Assembly (NCBI GenBank): GCA_024401335.1
Contig: JAKSLH010000025.1
Span: 1 to 38,460 of the forward strand
DNA length: 38,460 nt
Reading direction: 5' to 3'
DNA from: Bacteroidales bacterium
GTDB taxonomy: Bacteria > Bacteroidota > Bacteroidia > Bacteroidales > Marinilabiliaceae
Shown: positions 16,249 through 24,522 of the stretch, in pieces
Layout: every line of letters begins with the position of its first letter
Numbering within the stretch: position 1 is the stretch's first letter
The notes under the pieces: model-generated
Told to the model about the DNA's origin: nothing
Database searches by the model: none
Seen by the model: only the letters and a program-made list of their open reading frames with translations
Position numbers and translations under genes: made by a program

Positions 16249-18294
16249 CTATTTTTTTGTCACCGAAAGAACGCCATTTGTCACGCCGTTAGTCAAGTCG
16301 ATAGTCAAGACGTATGTAGCGTTTTCTTCGAGGTTCTGAGCGAGTTCGATGTTACCACCATCGACAACCTTAACCAGTTCCTCAGTGCCAGGAGCGAGAG
16401 AGAGGAGGTTGTCGTTGCCAAATTCCCCGCCCCATCCGTTCTGGTAGAAGAACTTGATACCGATGTAGTCGTAGCGAATTCTCTGACCTATAGAAGAGCC
16501 CTTCTCAGGACCAGCTACAGCAGTAAACTGATATACGGCAGGAGCGACTTGAGCCATACCGTATGCGTCGGCAGGATTATCCCAGCCGAACTGATTGTCG
16601 AGAGAAGGGTTGCCAGCGCCCCATCCGAGGATATATATACAACCGTCGCCAGTCTCTTCGTTGAGCTTCATAGGTGCACCGTTGTCGTAGCGAACAGCAA
16701 CGATAGTCTTGTTGCCCTTGTTGGCTGTAATGTGGTAAGTGCCGTTAACAGGGACGAACTTAATGTCGCTACCATCTACAGCGAAGTAGTCAGGATCCAT
16801 CCACCATTCAGACATCTCTCCAAGACCAGTAACAGTCAGAGCCTGACCCTGAGTCATGTCGATGTCGGCAGTGAAGATAGTGTTGTCGATAGTCTCGAGT
16901 TCAGTGCCATTGATGGCAGCCTTCTGAGCCTCGAATGACACCTCGCCAGCCTTCTCAACGCTAAGAACAGCGTTGTTCATACCCTCTGTCATATCTACAG
17001 TGAATACGTAGATGGCGTTGGCTTCGAGAGACTTGCCCTCAGCGAGGAAGAGGTTTCCGTTGTCCTTGCCGTTAGTCTCCTTGTTACCAACGAGTACGAT
17101 ATCGCTAGTAGAAGTGAGCGCGTCAGGACCGAGTTCGATGCCCCAGCCCATCTGGCCAAAGAACTTGAAGTTGATAGACTCGCTCTTGACAGTCTTGCCA
17201 CCGATAAGAGTAATCTGATAAACCTTCTCCTTGACCTGTGCCATACACAATGCGTTTTCGGTAGTCCAGCCCACCTGGTTAGCTGCAACAGAAGGAATGC
17301 CGATAGCCTCACCAATTATCCAGAGGGCACCCGAGCCGTCTTCATTGAGAGTAGCAGGTTCACTATTCTTCAGAGAATAAACGCGGAAGTAGTTCTTCTT
17401 AGAATCAGCTATGACGCGATATGTGCCGTCGATAGCGTTGAATGTATATGAGCCGTCTTCATCAGCTGTGAAATAGTCAGGGTCGATATACCAGTCCTCA
17501 AGTTCAGTAAAGCCTTCGAAAGAGACCTTTTCACCCTTCTTGAAGTCAACATCGGCTGTTGCGATAGTCTCGCTTTCGCTAACGAAGTCAACGCCATTAA
17601 CACCGAGAGTGATGAATGGGCTGCCCTCAAAAGAGAATGTATTGAAGCTGATAGTATAGTTGCCTGCCTTAGCGTTGGCAAAAGGAATAGCCTTATCACC
17701 ATTGAGCACGATGCTCGATCCGTTGAAGCCGAAGAGAAGTTCGTTGCCGTTAGAGCCAAACTTAGGAGCCTTGATTGTAGCCTTCATCTTCTGAGGGAAG
17801 TTGTCGGTAGCGTCATACTGATATTTCACTTCAGCGTTAGGCGTCATCTTATATTCCTTGCCCTCTTCATCGATGAGAAGGAGATATTCGTAGTCAGGAC
17901 GAGAAATCTTGACACCAACCTCGTTTGTCACCTTCTTGCCAGTCACATTCTCGAGAACGAGAGAGAGAGTAGCTGTGCCGTTAGGAATCTGTGCGAGGAA
18001 AGGCACGTAGATCTTGCAAGAGTACTCATCGCCGTTGACCTTAGTGCGCACTGTCGATTCGCCAACCACCTCTTCGCCGAACAAGAGCTGAGCCTTAAGA
18101 GTAGAGAGAGCCTCTGATGCGTCGTCGGCGATGAAAGATATTGCAAGGCTGTCGCCGAAATAAGCTGTTGACACGTCAGACTTAACAGTCAGCACAGGAT
18201 TGCCGCCCATAGCAGGCTCGCTGTACTCGTCTTCACAAGACATGAGGGGTGCTGCAACGGCGATAGCCGCTGCTATTATCTTAGAATATTTCAT
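16249..18294 (-). CDS. Surface glycan-binding lipoprotein (SusE/F-position SGBP) with duplicated module
   Basis: A 681-residue surface lipoprotein: signal peptide with LMSC (lipidated Cys20), followed by EDE, an acidic stretch that acts as a surface-export signal in Bacteroidetes. An Ig-like N-terminal region covers about 33-135, a linker domain about 136-220, then two similar modules at about 221-448 and 453-681. Matching landmarks are EDWYIDPDYF/SEWWMDPDYF, GEAIGIPS/GWGAGNPS, VGW/FGW before a MAQV, and QMGWGIEL/QNGWGGEF. Aromatics at paired positions (W268/W497-498, W343/W571, W384/W621) are candidate glucan-binding residues. I think the modules belong to the DUF5125/DUF5121-type family, from memory. 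It lies 24 nt after the GH30 gene, where BT3313 sits in the B. thetaiotaomicron beta-1,6-glucan locus. No catalytic motif is seen. Confidence 0.85.
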   Translation of the reverse strand: MKYSKIIAAAIAVAAPLMSCEDEYSEPAMGGNPVLTVKSDVSTAYFGDSLAISFIADDASEALSTLKAQLLFGEEVVGESTVRTKVNGDEYSCKIYVPFLAQIPNGTATLSLVLENVTGKKVTNEVGVKISRPDYEYLLLIDEEGKEYKMTPNAEVKYQYDATDNFPQKMKATIKAPKFGSNGNELLFGFNGSSIVLNGDKAIPFANAKAGNYTISFNTFSFEGSPFITLGVNGVDFVSESETIATADVDFKKGEKVSFEGFTELEDWYIDPDYFTADEDGSYTFNAIDGTYRVIADSKKNYFRVYSLKNSEPATLNEDGSGALWIIGEAIGIPSVAANQVGWTTENALCMAQVKEKVYQITLIGGKTVKSESINFKFFGQMGWGIELGPDALTSTSDIVLVGNKETNGKDNGNLFLAEGKSLEANAIYVFTVDMTEGMNNAVLSVEKAGEVSFEAQKAAINGTELETIDNTIFTADIDMTQGQALTVTGLGEMSEWWMDPDYFAVDGSDIKFVPVNGTYHITANKGNKTIVAVRYDNGAPMKLNEETGDGCIYILGWGAGNPSLDNQFGWDNPADAYGMAQVAPAVYQFTAVAGPEKGSSIGQRIRYDYIGIKFFYQNGWGGEFGNDNLLSLAPGTEELVKVVDGGNIELAQNLEENATYVLTIDLTNGVTNGVLSVTKK
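16252..17634 (-). repeat. Tandem repeat of two ~228-residue modules inside the SGBP
   Basis: Module 1 is encoded at about 17634-16951 and module 2 at about 16938-16252. Both follow the same order of landmarks (DPDYF, NGTY/DGTY, a GxGNPS-like turn, GW, MAQV, FKFF/KFF, NGW/MGW, and a closing YVxTxDxTxG...LSV). Identity is moderate, so the duplication is old or the modules have specialised. Confidence 0.8.
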
Positions 18295-18318
18295 TTTGAT
18301 TTTCTTTTTGTTGTTAGA

Positions 18319-19818
18319 TTATTTCCATGAGAATGATACTGCGCTATTAGAAGGTATCTCAGCGCTAAAGTGATGAGTACCGTCGTCAATAGTCAAGGTC
18401 ATAGAAGCCGAATTGTTACTTACAACCATAGCATAGCTGCCGTCAGTATTCTTGAAAGCCGAATAGGTGAGACCCTTGGCAGTGTAGCCCGAAGTGCCGA
18501 TGCGAACAGCATCTGGCTTAACTACGCTCGACATGTGAGCGATGATATAGTAGTGCGAGTTCTTGGTATATGTAGCATAGTCGGTATTGATATCGACAGC
18601 GCCATAGCAAGTCTGGCATCCGCCAGGGCGGTTAGGGCCCTTGTCGGCGTCGAGCATGAGGTTCCACACGATAACACCCTTGCACCAACGGTTGACAGTG
18701 CCGAGAGCCACTTCTTCCATATCTTCATTCAAGCGTTTGTTGAGGTTATGTCCATCGTTCCATGTTCCGATAGATGTCTCGCTAAACACGAGGTCCATGC
18801 CAGGAGCTGCATTGTGAACAACAGTCAGTTCGTCCTTATTACCGCCATAGTTGTGGTAAGCAGCGCCAGCGAGGAAGTCGGCAGCATCATCGTCTTCATA
18901 TATGTTGAGCGGATAACCCTTCTGCGAAGCTACATCGTCGTAGTTGTAGTTATGGTCGAAAGCATAAATCTTGGTGTCGATGCCAGCCTTCTTGAAAGCA
19001 GGACCGAGAGCAGACTTGACAAAGTCACGTTCCTGAGACCAAGGCATATAGCAAGAGGCAGAATTGCCATGGTTGAGAGGCTCGTTTTGTGGCGTTACAG
19101 AGTAGATCTTGATACCTTCAGCCTCGAAAGCCTGGATCCACTTCACGAAGTAGGTAGCATAGTCGTTGTAGCATTCCTTCTTGAGTTCGCCGCTAGTCCA
19201 AGCCTTGTTTGTCTTCATCCAGCGAGGAGGAGTCCATGGTGTACCCATGATCTTGAGGTCAGGGTTGATAGCAATAATCTCCTTAAGGATAGGAATGACG
19301 TATTTTGTCTCTTCAGAAGTCAAACCGAAGTTCTCTATACCCTCCTTGTCGCAGCAGGTATATTCGCTGAGCGAGAAGTCTGAGCATCCGATAGCGACGC
19401 GGCAATAGCTGAAGCCATAGCCCTCGCTGTCAGAGAATGTCTTAGTAAGGAAAGTCTTACGGTTAGCCTCGGTCATCTTCATGAGGTTGTAGCATGTAGA
19501 GCCTGTTATAGCCACGCCGAAACCGTCCATTGTCTGATATTCGGACGAAGGGTCGAGCATGATTGTCGAAGGCGACATGTTATCCTTTTTGCTGAAGGAG
19601 ATACTCGACTCAGTCAGATCCTTGCTACGGTTAGATGTAGTAACGATCATCTTGACGTCGTTGGTGCCCGGAGTTTCAGACTCAGAAGGTTCAGAAGGAA
19701 TCTCTTGTTCTGGCTTAGATGGCGTAGTGTCGTCATCGTTGTCACAAGCCTGCAATGGCGATGCCATGATGGCAGCCAACAAAAGTGAGCTTATCATACG
19801 TATATCCTTAATGTTCAT
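18319..19818 (-). CDS. Surface GH30 endo-glucanase (predicted endo-beta-1,6-glucanase)
   Basis: A 499-residue lipoprotein: signal peptide with LQAC (Cys25), then DNDDD, a strong surface-export signal, and a Pro/Glu/Ser-rich linker to about 52. The GH30 (beta/alpha)8 barrel has YQTMDGFGVAITGS near the start, GTPWTPPRWMK, the acid/base glutamate in TPQNEPL (E246) and the nucleophile glutamate in VFSETSIGTW (E347). A C-terminal beta-sandwich follows (about 415-499). Subfamily GH30_3 enzymes are endo-beta-1,6-glucanases, and BT3312 at the same place in the B. thetaiotaomicron locus has that activity, so the same reaction on the cell surface is expected. It is 12 nt from susD and 24 nt from the SGBP gene. 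Subfamily is inferred from synteny. Confidence 0.9.
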   Translation of the reverse strand: MNIKDIRMISSLLLAAIMASPLQACDNDDDTTPSKPEQEIPSEPSESETPGTNDVKMIVTTSNRSKDLTESSISFSKKDNMSPSTIMLDPSSEYQTMDGFGVAITGSTCYNLMKMTEANRKTFLTKTFSDSEGYGFSYCRVAIGCSDFSLSEYTCCDKEGIENFGLTSEETKYVIPILKEIIAINPDLKIMGTPWTPPRWMKTNKAWTSGELKKECYNDYATYFVKWIQAFEAEGIKIYSVTPQNEPLNHGNSASCYMPWSQERDFVKSALGPAFKKAGIDTKIYAFDHNYNYDDVASQKGYPLNIYEDDDAADFLAGAAYHNYGGNKDELTVVHNAAPGMDLVFSETSIGTWNDGHNLNKRLNEDMEEVALGTVNRWCKGVIVWNLMLDADKGPNRPGGCQTCYGAVDINTDYATYTKNSHYYIIAHMSSVVKPDAVRIGTSGYTAKGLTYSAFKNTDGSYAMVVSNNSASMTLTIDDGTHHFSAEIPSNSAVSFSWK

Positions 19819-19830
19819 AATGCTGTTATT

Positions 19831-21342
19831 TTAATATCCTGGGTTCTGGATAAGATTTTCGTTTGCGTCGAGAACGGCCTGTGGCAGTGGCATAAGGTAA
19901 GAGTTCTCGTTGAAGAGGTTACGCTGAGCTGTTCTGCCGCTATCCTTGGCATAGACAGCATTCATCACCTTTTCTACCTTGTCGAGGCGTACTAGGTCGA
20001 ACCATCTCTGACCCTCGAAAGCGAGCTCCATACGGCGTTCGTCGAGGTAAGCGTCGAGAAGATCGTCGGCGTTGTTGGCTACCGAGCTGTCGAGTATGCC
20101 AAGACCTGCACGCTTTCTGACCTGGTTGATTATAGAAGCGGCGTCGCTGAGCTTACCTTGAGCTATCAATGCCTCAGCCTTGAGGAGCAACACGTCAGCA
20201 TAACGGAACTTGATGATGCTGTTGTTGCCCGAGCGGAGCTTATACATGAATGGATATGTCTCCATAGGGTAGTAGTTGCTCCAAGTACATTCGTAATAGA
20301 CGATGCTCTGTTCCATGCGCTTAGTGTCGCCCTGTGACTCATAGAGCTTGATGAGGTCGCGTGATGGAGTGACCCACTTTGCCCATGTGAAGTTCTCGTC
20401 CCAGTTAGCCAGGTTACGGCCAAACATCCAAGTGGCCCAGTTGCCAGAGCCAGGGAAGAACTGAACTTCGAGAATCGACTCTTTAGTGTTACGTGCTACT
20501 GCGTCCTTAGTTTCATCGTCAAAACCGAAAATAGTATTGAGGTCGTCAACGAGTTCGAAACCTTCTGCTGTTATAGCATCGACATATTCAATCACCTTAG
20601 TATAGTCGCGGATAGGCTTTTCGGCATACATCTTAGCAAGGAGTGTGCGAGCCACGTTCTTTGTGAGCTTAGTCTTGTCTGAAGTCTGGTCAGGAGCATA
20701 TTTTACTGCCTCGAGAAGGTCGGCCTCGATAGTGCTGTAAGCCTCGGCGATAGTGTTCTGAGCAGGGAAATAAGCCTCGTATGACTCTTCGATATTGTCG
20801 GCAGTGATGTCGGCAGCGATAGTTTTGATTACAGGTATGTTACCCCAGAGACGCACCATCTCAAACCATATCATAGATCTGAAGATCTGAGCCTGGGCCT
20901 TATATTCCAATGCATCAGCTTCTGAGAGACTTCCGTCGGCAACCTTATCGATGTTGACAACGAGTTTGTTGGCGAGTGCCACATCTTCGAGATAGCGGTT
21001 CCAGTCGCGGTTGAGAACGCTGTTAGAGCCGTCGATAGAGTTGTCCTCGTAAGGTACCACCTCAGCGCCTGTTGTGCCGGCATAGGCATTGTCGGAGTGG
21101 GCTTCAGCGATGAGCAGTAGGTCGAGATACCAGTGTTCCTGGCGTTCGTTGAGCTGCTTGTAAATCTTCTGCATATAGCTCTCGACAGAAGCCTTGTCAG
21201 GGAATACGACCTCTTCTTCGTCGTCGCTTGCCTCTGTTGTGTAGGTCAAGTCAGAGTATGTGTCAATCGGTTCGTAGTCGAGTGAGCAGCTTACGCAGAG
21301 TGCTCCTGCCGCGAGACCGTATATAGCATTTTTAAGTATCAT
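19831..21342 (-). CDS. SusD/RagB family surface glycan-binding lipoprotein
   Basis: A 503-residue lipoprotein that caps the SusC channel and captures glycan. The signal peptide ends in CVSC (Cys19; Cys16 is an alternative). The N-terminal TPR-like helical core (about 50-300) and the C-terminal RagB/SusD part contain family signatures: YADVLLLKAEALI, NQVRKRAGL, LDERRMELAFEGQRWFDLVRL and a closing LMPLPQAVLDANENLIQNPGY. ATG 21342 is chosen over the frame-open start at 21372, which lies in the susC stop region. The gap to susC is 16 nt. It is homologous by position to BT3311. Substrate binding residues cannot be assigned by eye. Confidence 0.96.
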   Translation of the reverse strand: MILKNAIYGLAAGALCVSCSLDYEPIDTYSDLTYTTEASDDEEEVVFPDKASVESYMQKIYKQLNERQEHWYLDLLLIAEAHSDNAYAGTTGAEVVPYEDNSIDGSNSVLNRDWNRYLEDVALANKLVVNIDKVADGSLSEADALEYKAQAQIFRSMIWFEMVRLWGNIPVIKTIAADITADNIEESYEAYFPAQNTIAEAYSTIEADLLEAVKYAPDQTSDKTKLTKNVARTLLAKMYAEKPIRDYTKVIEYVDAITAEGFELVDDLNTIFGFDDETKDAVARNTKESILEVQFFPGSGNWATWMFGRNLANWDENFTWAKWVTPSRDLIKLYESQGDTKRMEQSIVYYECTWSNYYPMETYPFMYKLRSGNNSIIKFRYADVLLLKAEALIAQGKLSDAASIINQVRKRAGLGILDSSVANNADDLLDAYLDERRMELAFEGQRWFDLVRLDKVEKVMNAVYAKDSGRTAQRNLFNENSYLMPLPQAVLDANENLIQNPGY

Positions 21343-21358
21343 GGTTTTTCCTCTATTA

Positions 21359-24340
21359 TTAGAATTCAACATTTACACCGAATACATAGCTGCGGCTCTG
21401 TGGGTATGTGCCCCAGTCGATGCCCTGTACTGCACCGCTGTTGCCCCACTGGTTAACTTCTGGGTCCATGCCACTATACTTGGTAAGTGTGAGGAGGTTG
21501 CTAGCAGAGAAGTAAGGCTGCAGACGTGTGATGCCAGCGTTGCGAAGCTTCTCGCTCTTGAAGTTGTATGAGAGCTGCAAGTTCTTTACTCTCAGGTAGC
21601 TGCCGTCTTCTATGAAGTAAGTTGAGTTTTTCATCTCAAAGCCAGCCTTTGGTACGTCGGTTATCTGGCCAGGACGTCTCCATCGCTCGAGAACCTTTGT
21701 TGACTGGTTCTTGCCGTCATACATGCCCTCTGTCTCCATACGTGATGCGTTGAAGATATCGTTGCCGTATGAGCCCTGGAGGAAGATGCTGAGTGCCCAA
21801 CCGTTATATGAGAAGTTATTTGTCATACCAAAAGTGAACTTAGGGTTTGGATCGCCGATATATGTACGGTCGCTAGATGATACACGGCCGTCATCGTTGA
21901 TGTCGCGATACATGAGTTCGCCAGTCTCTGGGTCAACGCCATCGCTTATGTAGCCATAGAATCCACCAAGGGCGCGACCAGGCTCATTGCGAACAACGTA
22001 GTCGTTGACATATTCGGATGTCTTAGCATCATAATAAACCTTCTGGAGGGCGAGCTTAGTGAGTTTGTTGCGGTTGAAAGACATGTTGAAGTCTGTATCC
22101 CAAGTGAATGCTCCAACGAAGTTACGCGAGTTGATAGAGAATTCGAAACCCTTGTTCTCCATCTCACCCTCGTTTCGGGCGATGTTGCTTGCAGCGGCGG
22201 CACCGGCAGGCAGTGACACGTTCATGAGCATGTCGGTAGTCTTCTTGAAGTAGTAGTCGAGAGCGAGAGTGAGTCGGTTGCTCAAGACTGTCACGTCGAG
22301 ACCTACGCAAGTCTGTGTTGTAGTCTCCCATTTGAGGTCGCTTGTTCTGAGGTTGGCCTGCGAGAGTGAAGGAGTGATGTGCTCCTGGCCCTCCTGGAAC
22401 CATTCGTAGCGTGTGATGTTATATCTCTGGAGATATGCATAGTCGCCTATACCGCTCTGGTTACCAGTCTGACCCCAGCCAGCGCGGAGCTTCATGTCGT
22501 CGAGCCATTCGAGGTTCTCCATGAACGATTCAGAAGAGAGACGCCATGCGCCCGAGAATGATGGGAAGATGCCCCAACGGTAGTCAGGATGTAGCTTGGA
22601 AGAACCATCGGCACGTACATTGGCGGTGAGCATATACTTGCTGTCATAGTTGAATGACAAGCGGCCGAAGTATGACATGATGCCCCATTCTGAAGCGCCA
22701 GTACCAGTGCCGTCCCAAGAGATCTTATTTGCGGCGTTGAGTGTCTGTATCTTGTCGTCCTTGTAGTGACTGCCGTTGATCCAGCTGTTACGATAGTCAG
22801 AGTCAGTCCATGATGAACCTGCCATAACATCGATAGCGAGCTTGTTGATGTCAATGTTATAGTTGAGGATATTATCCCAAGTCTGAACAGTGTTCTGGTT
22901 TCTGCCGTCATAGCCTTCGCCATACTGGTTACGTCCCCATGCGGTTGAGATAGGGTCGAGGAATGATGTGCTTATGGCATTGCGACGGTCGATAGTATAT
23001 TTTGTCTTGAGGGTGAGGTTTGGCATGAATGTGAATGTCAAGTCGCCCGAGGCTAGGATACGGTTTTCCTTGTCGCGGTTGTTCTTTGTTCTTGCCTGGT
23101 TCTCAAGAGGGTTGGTGATATTGCTGATACCATAGAAATTGTTGTAGTACTGTTCTGGGGCATCAGGATTCATGATAGGAGCGTAAGAAGGGGTGTTGAT
23201 CACCGAGAGGATGACACCACCGCGACCAGAGCCTGTACCCATGCTACCACCACCGTTTGAAGTATAGTCTGAGTATGACACGCTAACGTTAGCCTTGAGC
23301 CATGAGCGAATCTCGTTCTCTGTGTTGATACGGAAGTTGTATCTCTTATAGAAAGAAGTCTCGAGAATACCGCGTTCGTTAGAGTAACCACCCGAGATAT
23401 AGTATTTCATCTTTTCAGATGATTGCGATATCGATGCCTGATAGTTCTGAGTAAGACCTGTCTGATAAGTCTCTTTAAACCAGTCTGTCTGGTCGGTGAG
23501 CTCTTCTGGCAAGCTTATCATGCCTATCTCATTCTGAAGGTCTCTATACTGAGCTGTGTTGAGAGCCTCCATCGTCTTGGCTACCTTTGTCATACCCACC
23601 TGTGTAGTCAAGGTGATCTTAGCGTCGCCCGACTGGCCAGCCTTAGTAGATATAAGGATGACGCCATTGGCTGCACGTGAACCATAGATGGCAGCCGAAG
23701 AAGCATCTTTCAAGATCTCCATGCTGGCGATATCGTTAGGCGAGAGGAACTTGATATTGTCCACAGGCACACCATCGACAACATACAAAGGATCGTTGCT
23801 GCCGTTGAAAGATGTAGTACCGCGCACGCGTATTGACATCTCGCCACCAGGCTTGCCGCTAGGAGAAGAGACGTTGACACCGGCGGCCTTACCCTGCAAA
23901 GCCTGAGCTGCAGATATGATAGGACGCTGGTCGATATCTTTTGTCGATACACTAGAGATGGCTGTTGTCACGTCGGCACGCTTCGATGTACCGTAACCGA
24001 TAGCTACGATGTCATCGAGCATCCAGAATTCATCAATGAGCATTATCGACATGTTGTCGCTAGCTTCGAGTTCCTGTGTCTCATAGCCAATAAATGAGAC
24101 AACCAATGTAGATCCTTGGGGAACCGACAAGCTGAAACGTCCGTTGACGTCGGTTACTGTTCCGTTTGTTGTTCCTTTTTCAAGCACACTTGCTCCGATA
24201 ACGAAATCACCCGACTCGTCGATGATAGTGCCCTGAGCATTCATGTTCTGCGCGTGCACAGATACAGTAGCGAGGAACATCACGATAAGAGTGATCGCAA
24301 GATTCAGTGTCTTACTGATAGTTTGTTTCTCTTTTTTCAT
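21359..24340 (-). CDS. SusC/RagA family TonB-dependent outer-membrane transporter
   Basis: A 993-residue outer-membrane transporter that imports glycans using TonB energy. From ATG 24340: signal peptide 1-30 (VHA|QN), carboxypeptidase-regulatory-like domain about 35-100 (GTIIDESGDFVIGASVLEKG), TonB box about 108-117 (LDDIVAIGYG), plug domain about 120-235 with IRVRGTTSF, DPLYVVDGVPVD and SAAIYGSRAANGVILI, then a 22-strand barrel ending in SYVFGVNVEF. All parts are present, so it looks intact. It leads the susC-susD-GH30-SGBP-GH3 operon; no clean TTTG/TAnnTTTG promoter was seen upstream, as is common for activator-dependent PULs. It corresponds to BT3310 by synteny. Confidence 0.97.
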   Translation of the reverse strand: MKKEKQTISKTLNLAITLIVMFLATVSVHAQNMNAQGTIIDESGDFVIGASVLEKGTTNGTVTDVNGRFSLSVPQGSTLVVSFIGYETQELEASDNMSIMLIDEFWMLDDIVAIGYGTSKRADVTTAISSVSTKDIDQRPIISAAQALQGKAAGVNVSSPSGKPGGEMSIRVRGTTSFNGSNDPLYVVDGVPVDNIKFLSPNDIASMEILKDASSAAIYGSRAANGVILISTKAGQSGDAKITLTTQVGMTKVAKTMEALNTAQYRDLQNEIGMISLPEELTDQTDWFKETYQTGLTQNYQASISQSSEKMKYYISGGYSNERGILETSFYKRYNFRINTENEIRSWLKANVSVSYSDYTSNGGGSMGTGSGRGGVILSVINTPSYAPIMNPDAPEQYYNNFYGISNITNPLENQARTKNNRDKENRILASGDLTFTFMPNLTLKTKYTIDRRNAISTSFLDPISTAWGRNQYGEGYDGRNQNTVQTWDNILNYNIDINKLAIDVMAGSSWTDSDYRNSWINGSHYKDDKIQTLNAANKISWDGTGTGASEWGIMSYFGRLSFNYDSKYMLTANVRADGSSKLHPDYRWGIFPSFSGAWRLSSESFMENLEWLDDMKLRAGWGQTGNQSGIGDYAYLQRYNITRYEWFQEGQEHITPSLSQANLRTSDLKWETTTQTCVGLDVTVLSNRLTLALDYYFKKTTDMLMNVSLPAGAAAASNIARNEGEMENKGFEFSINSRNFVGAFTWDTDFNMSFNRNKLTKLALQKVYYDAKTSEYVNDYVVRNEPGRALGGFYGYISDGVDPETGELMYRDINDDGRVSSSDRTYIGDPNPKFTFGMTNNFSYNGWALSIFLQGSYGNDIFNASRMETEGMYDGKNQSTKVLERWRRPGQITDVPKAGFEMKNSTYFIEDGSYLRVKNLQLSYNFKSEKLRNAGITRLQPYFSASNLLTLTKYSGMDPEVNQWGNSGAVQGIDWGTYPQSRSYVFGVNVEF

Positions 24341-24402
24341 TTTTCCGATTAATTGAAATTGTGACAGCAAAGAAAAACACTATTTAGGTGCTTTAAATGT
24401 GT

Positions 24403-24421
24403 CGGTAATCGCTATCGGTAA
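24403..24421. promoter_or_regulatory. Direct repeat upstream of susC, possible operator
   Basis: CGGTAA occurs at 24403-24408 and 24416-24421 with a 7-nt spacer (TTACCG-N7-TTACCG in the susC direction), 63-81 nt upstream of the susC ATG. The 13-bp period is slightly more than one helical turn. It lies between the regulator gene and the genes it should control. That it binds the regulator is inference. Confidence 0.35.
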
Positions 24422-24522
24422 GAAAGAAAAAAGATAACTATCTGATAATCGTTGTTTTATGATTTGGAGTAAGTAAGTGTTTGAGTATGCCGAGGTAAGA
24501 TGGTTTTTGAATATATTTTATA

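Noticed and set aside
18370-19383. Long plus-strand open frame opposite the GH30 gene.
   Set aside because: Antisense to the conserved catalytic domain; no start context, signal or recognisable domain.
24368-24375. TTTCTTTG on the minus strand as a susC -7 box.
   Set aside because: It misses the essential A at position 2 and has no TTTG at the -33 distance, so it is not listed as a promoter.
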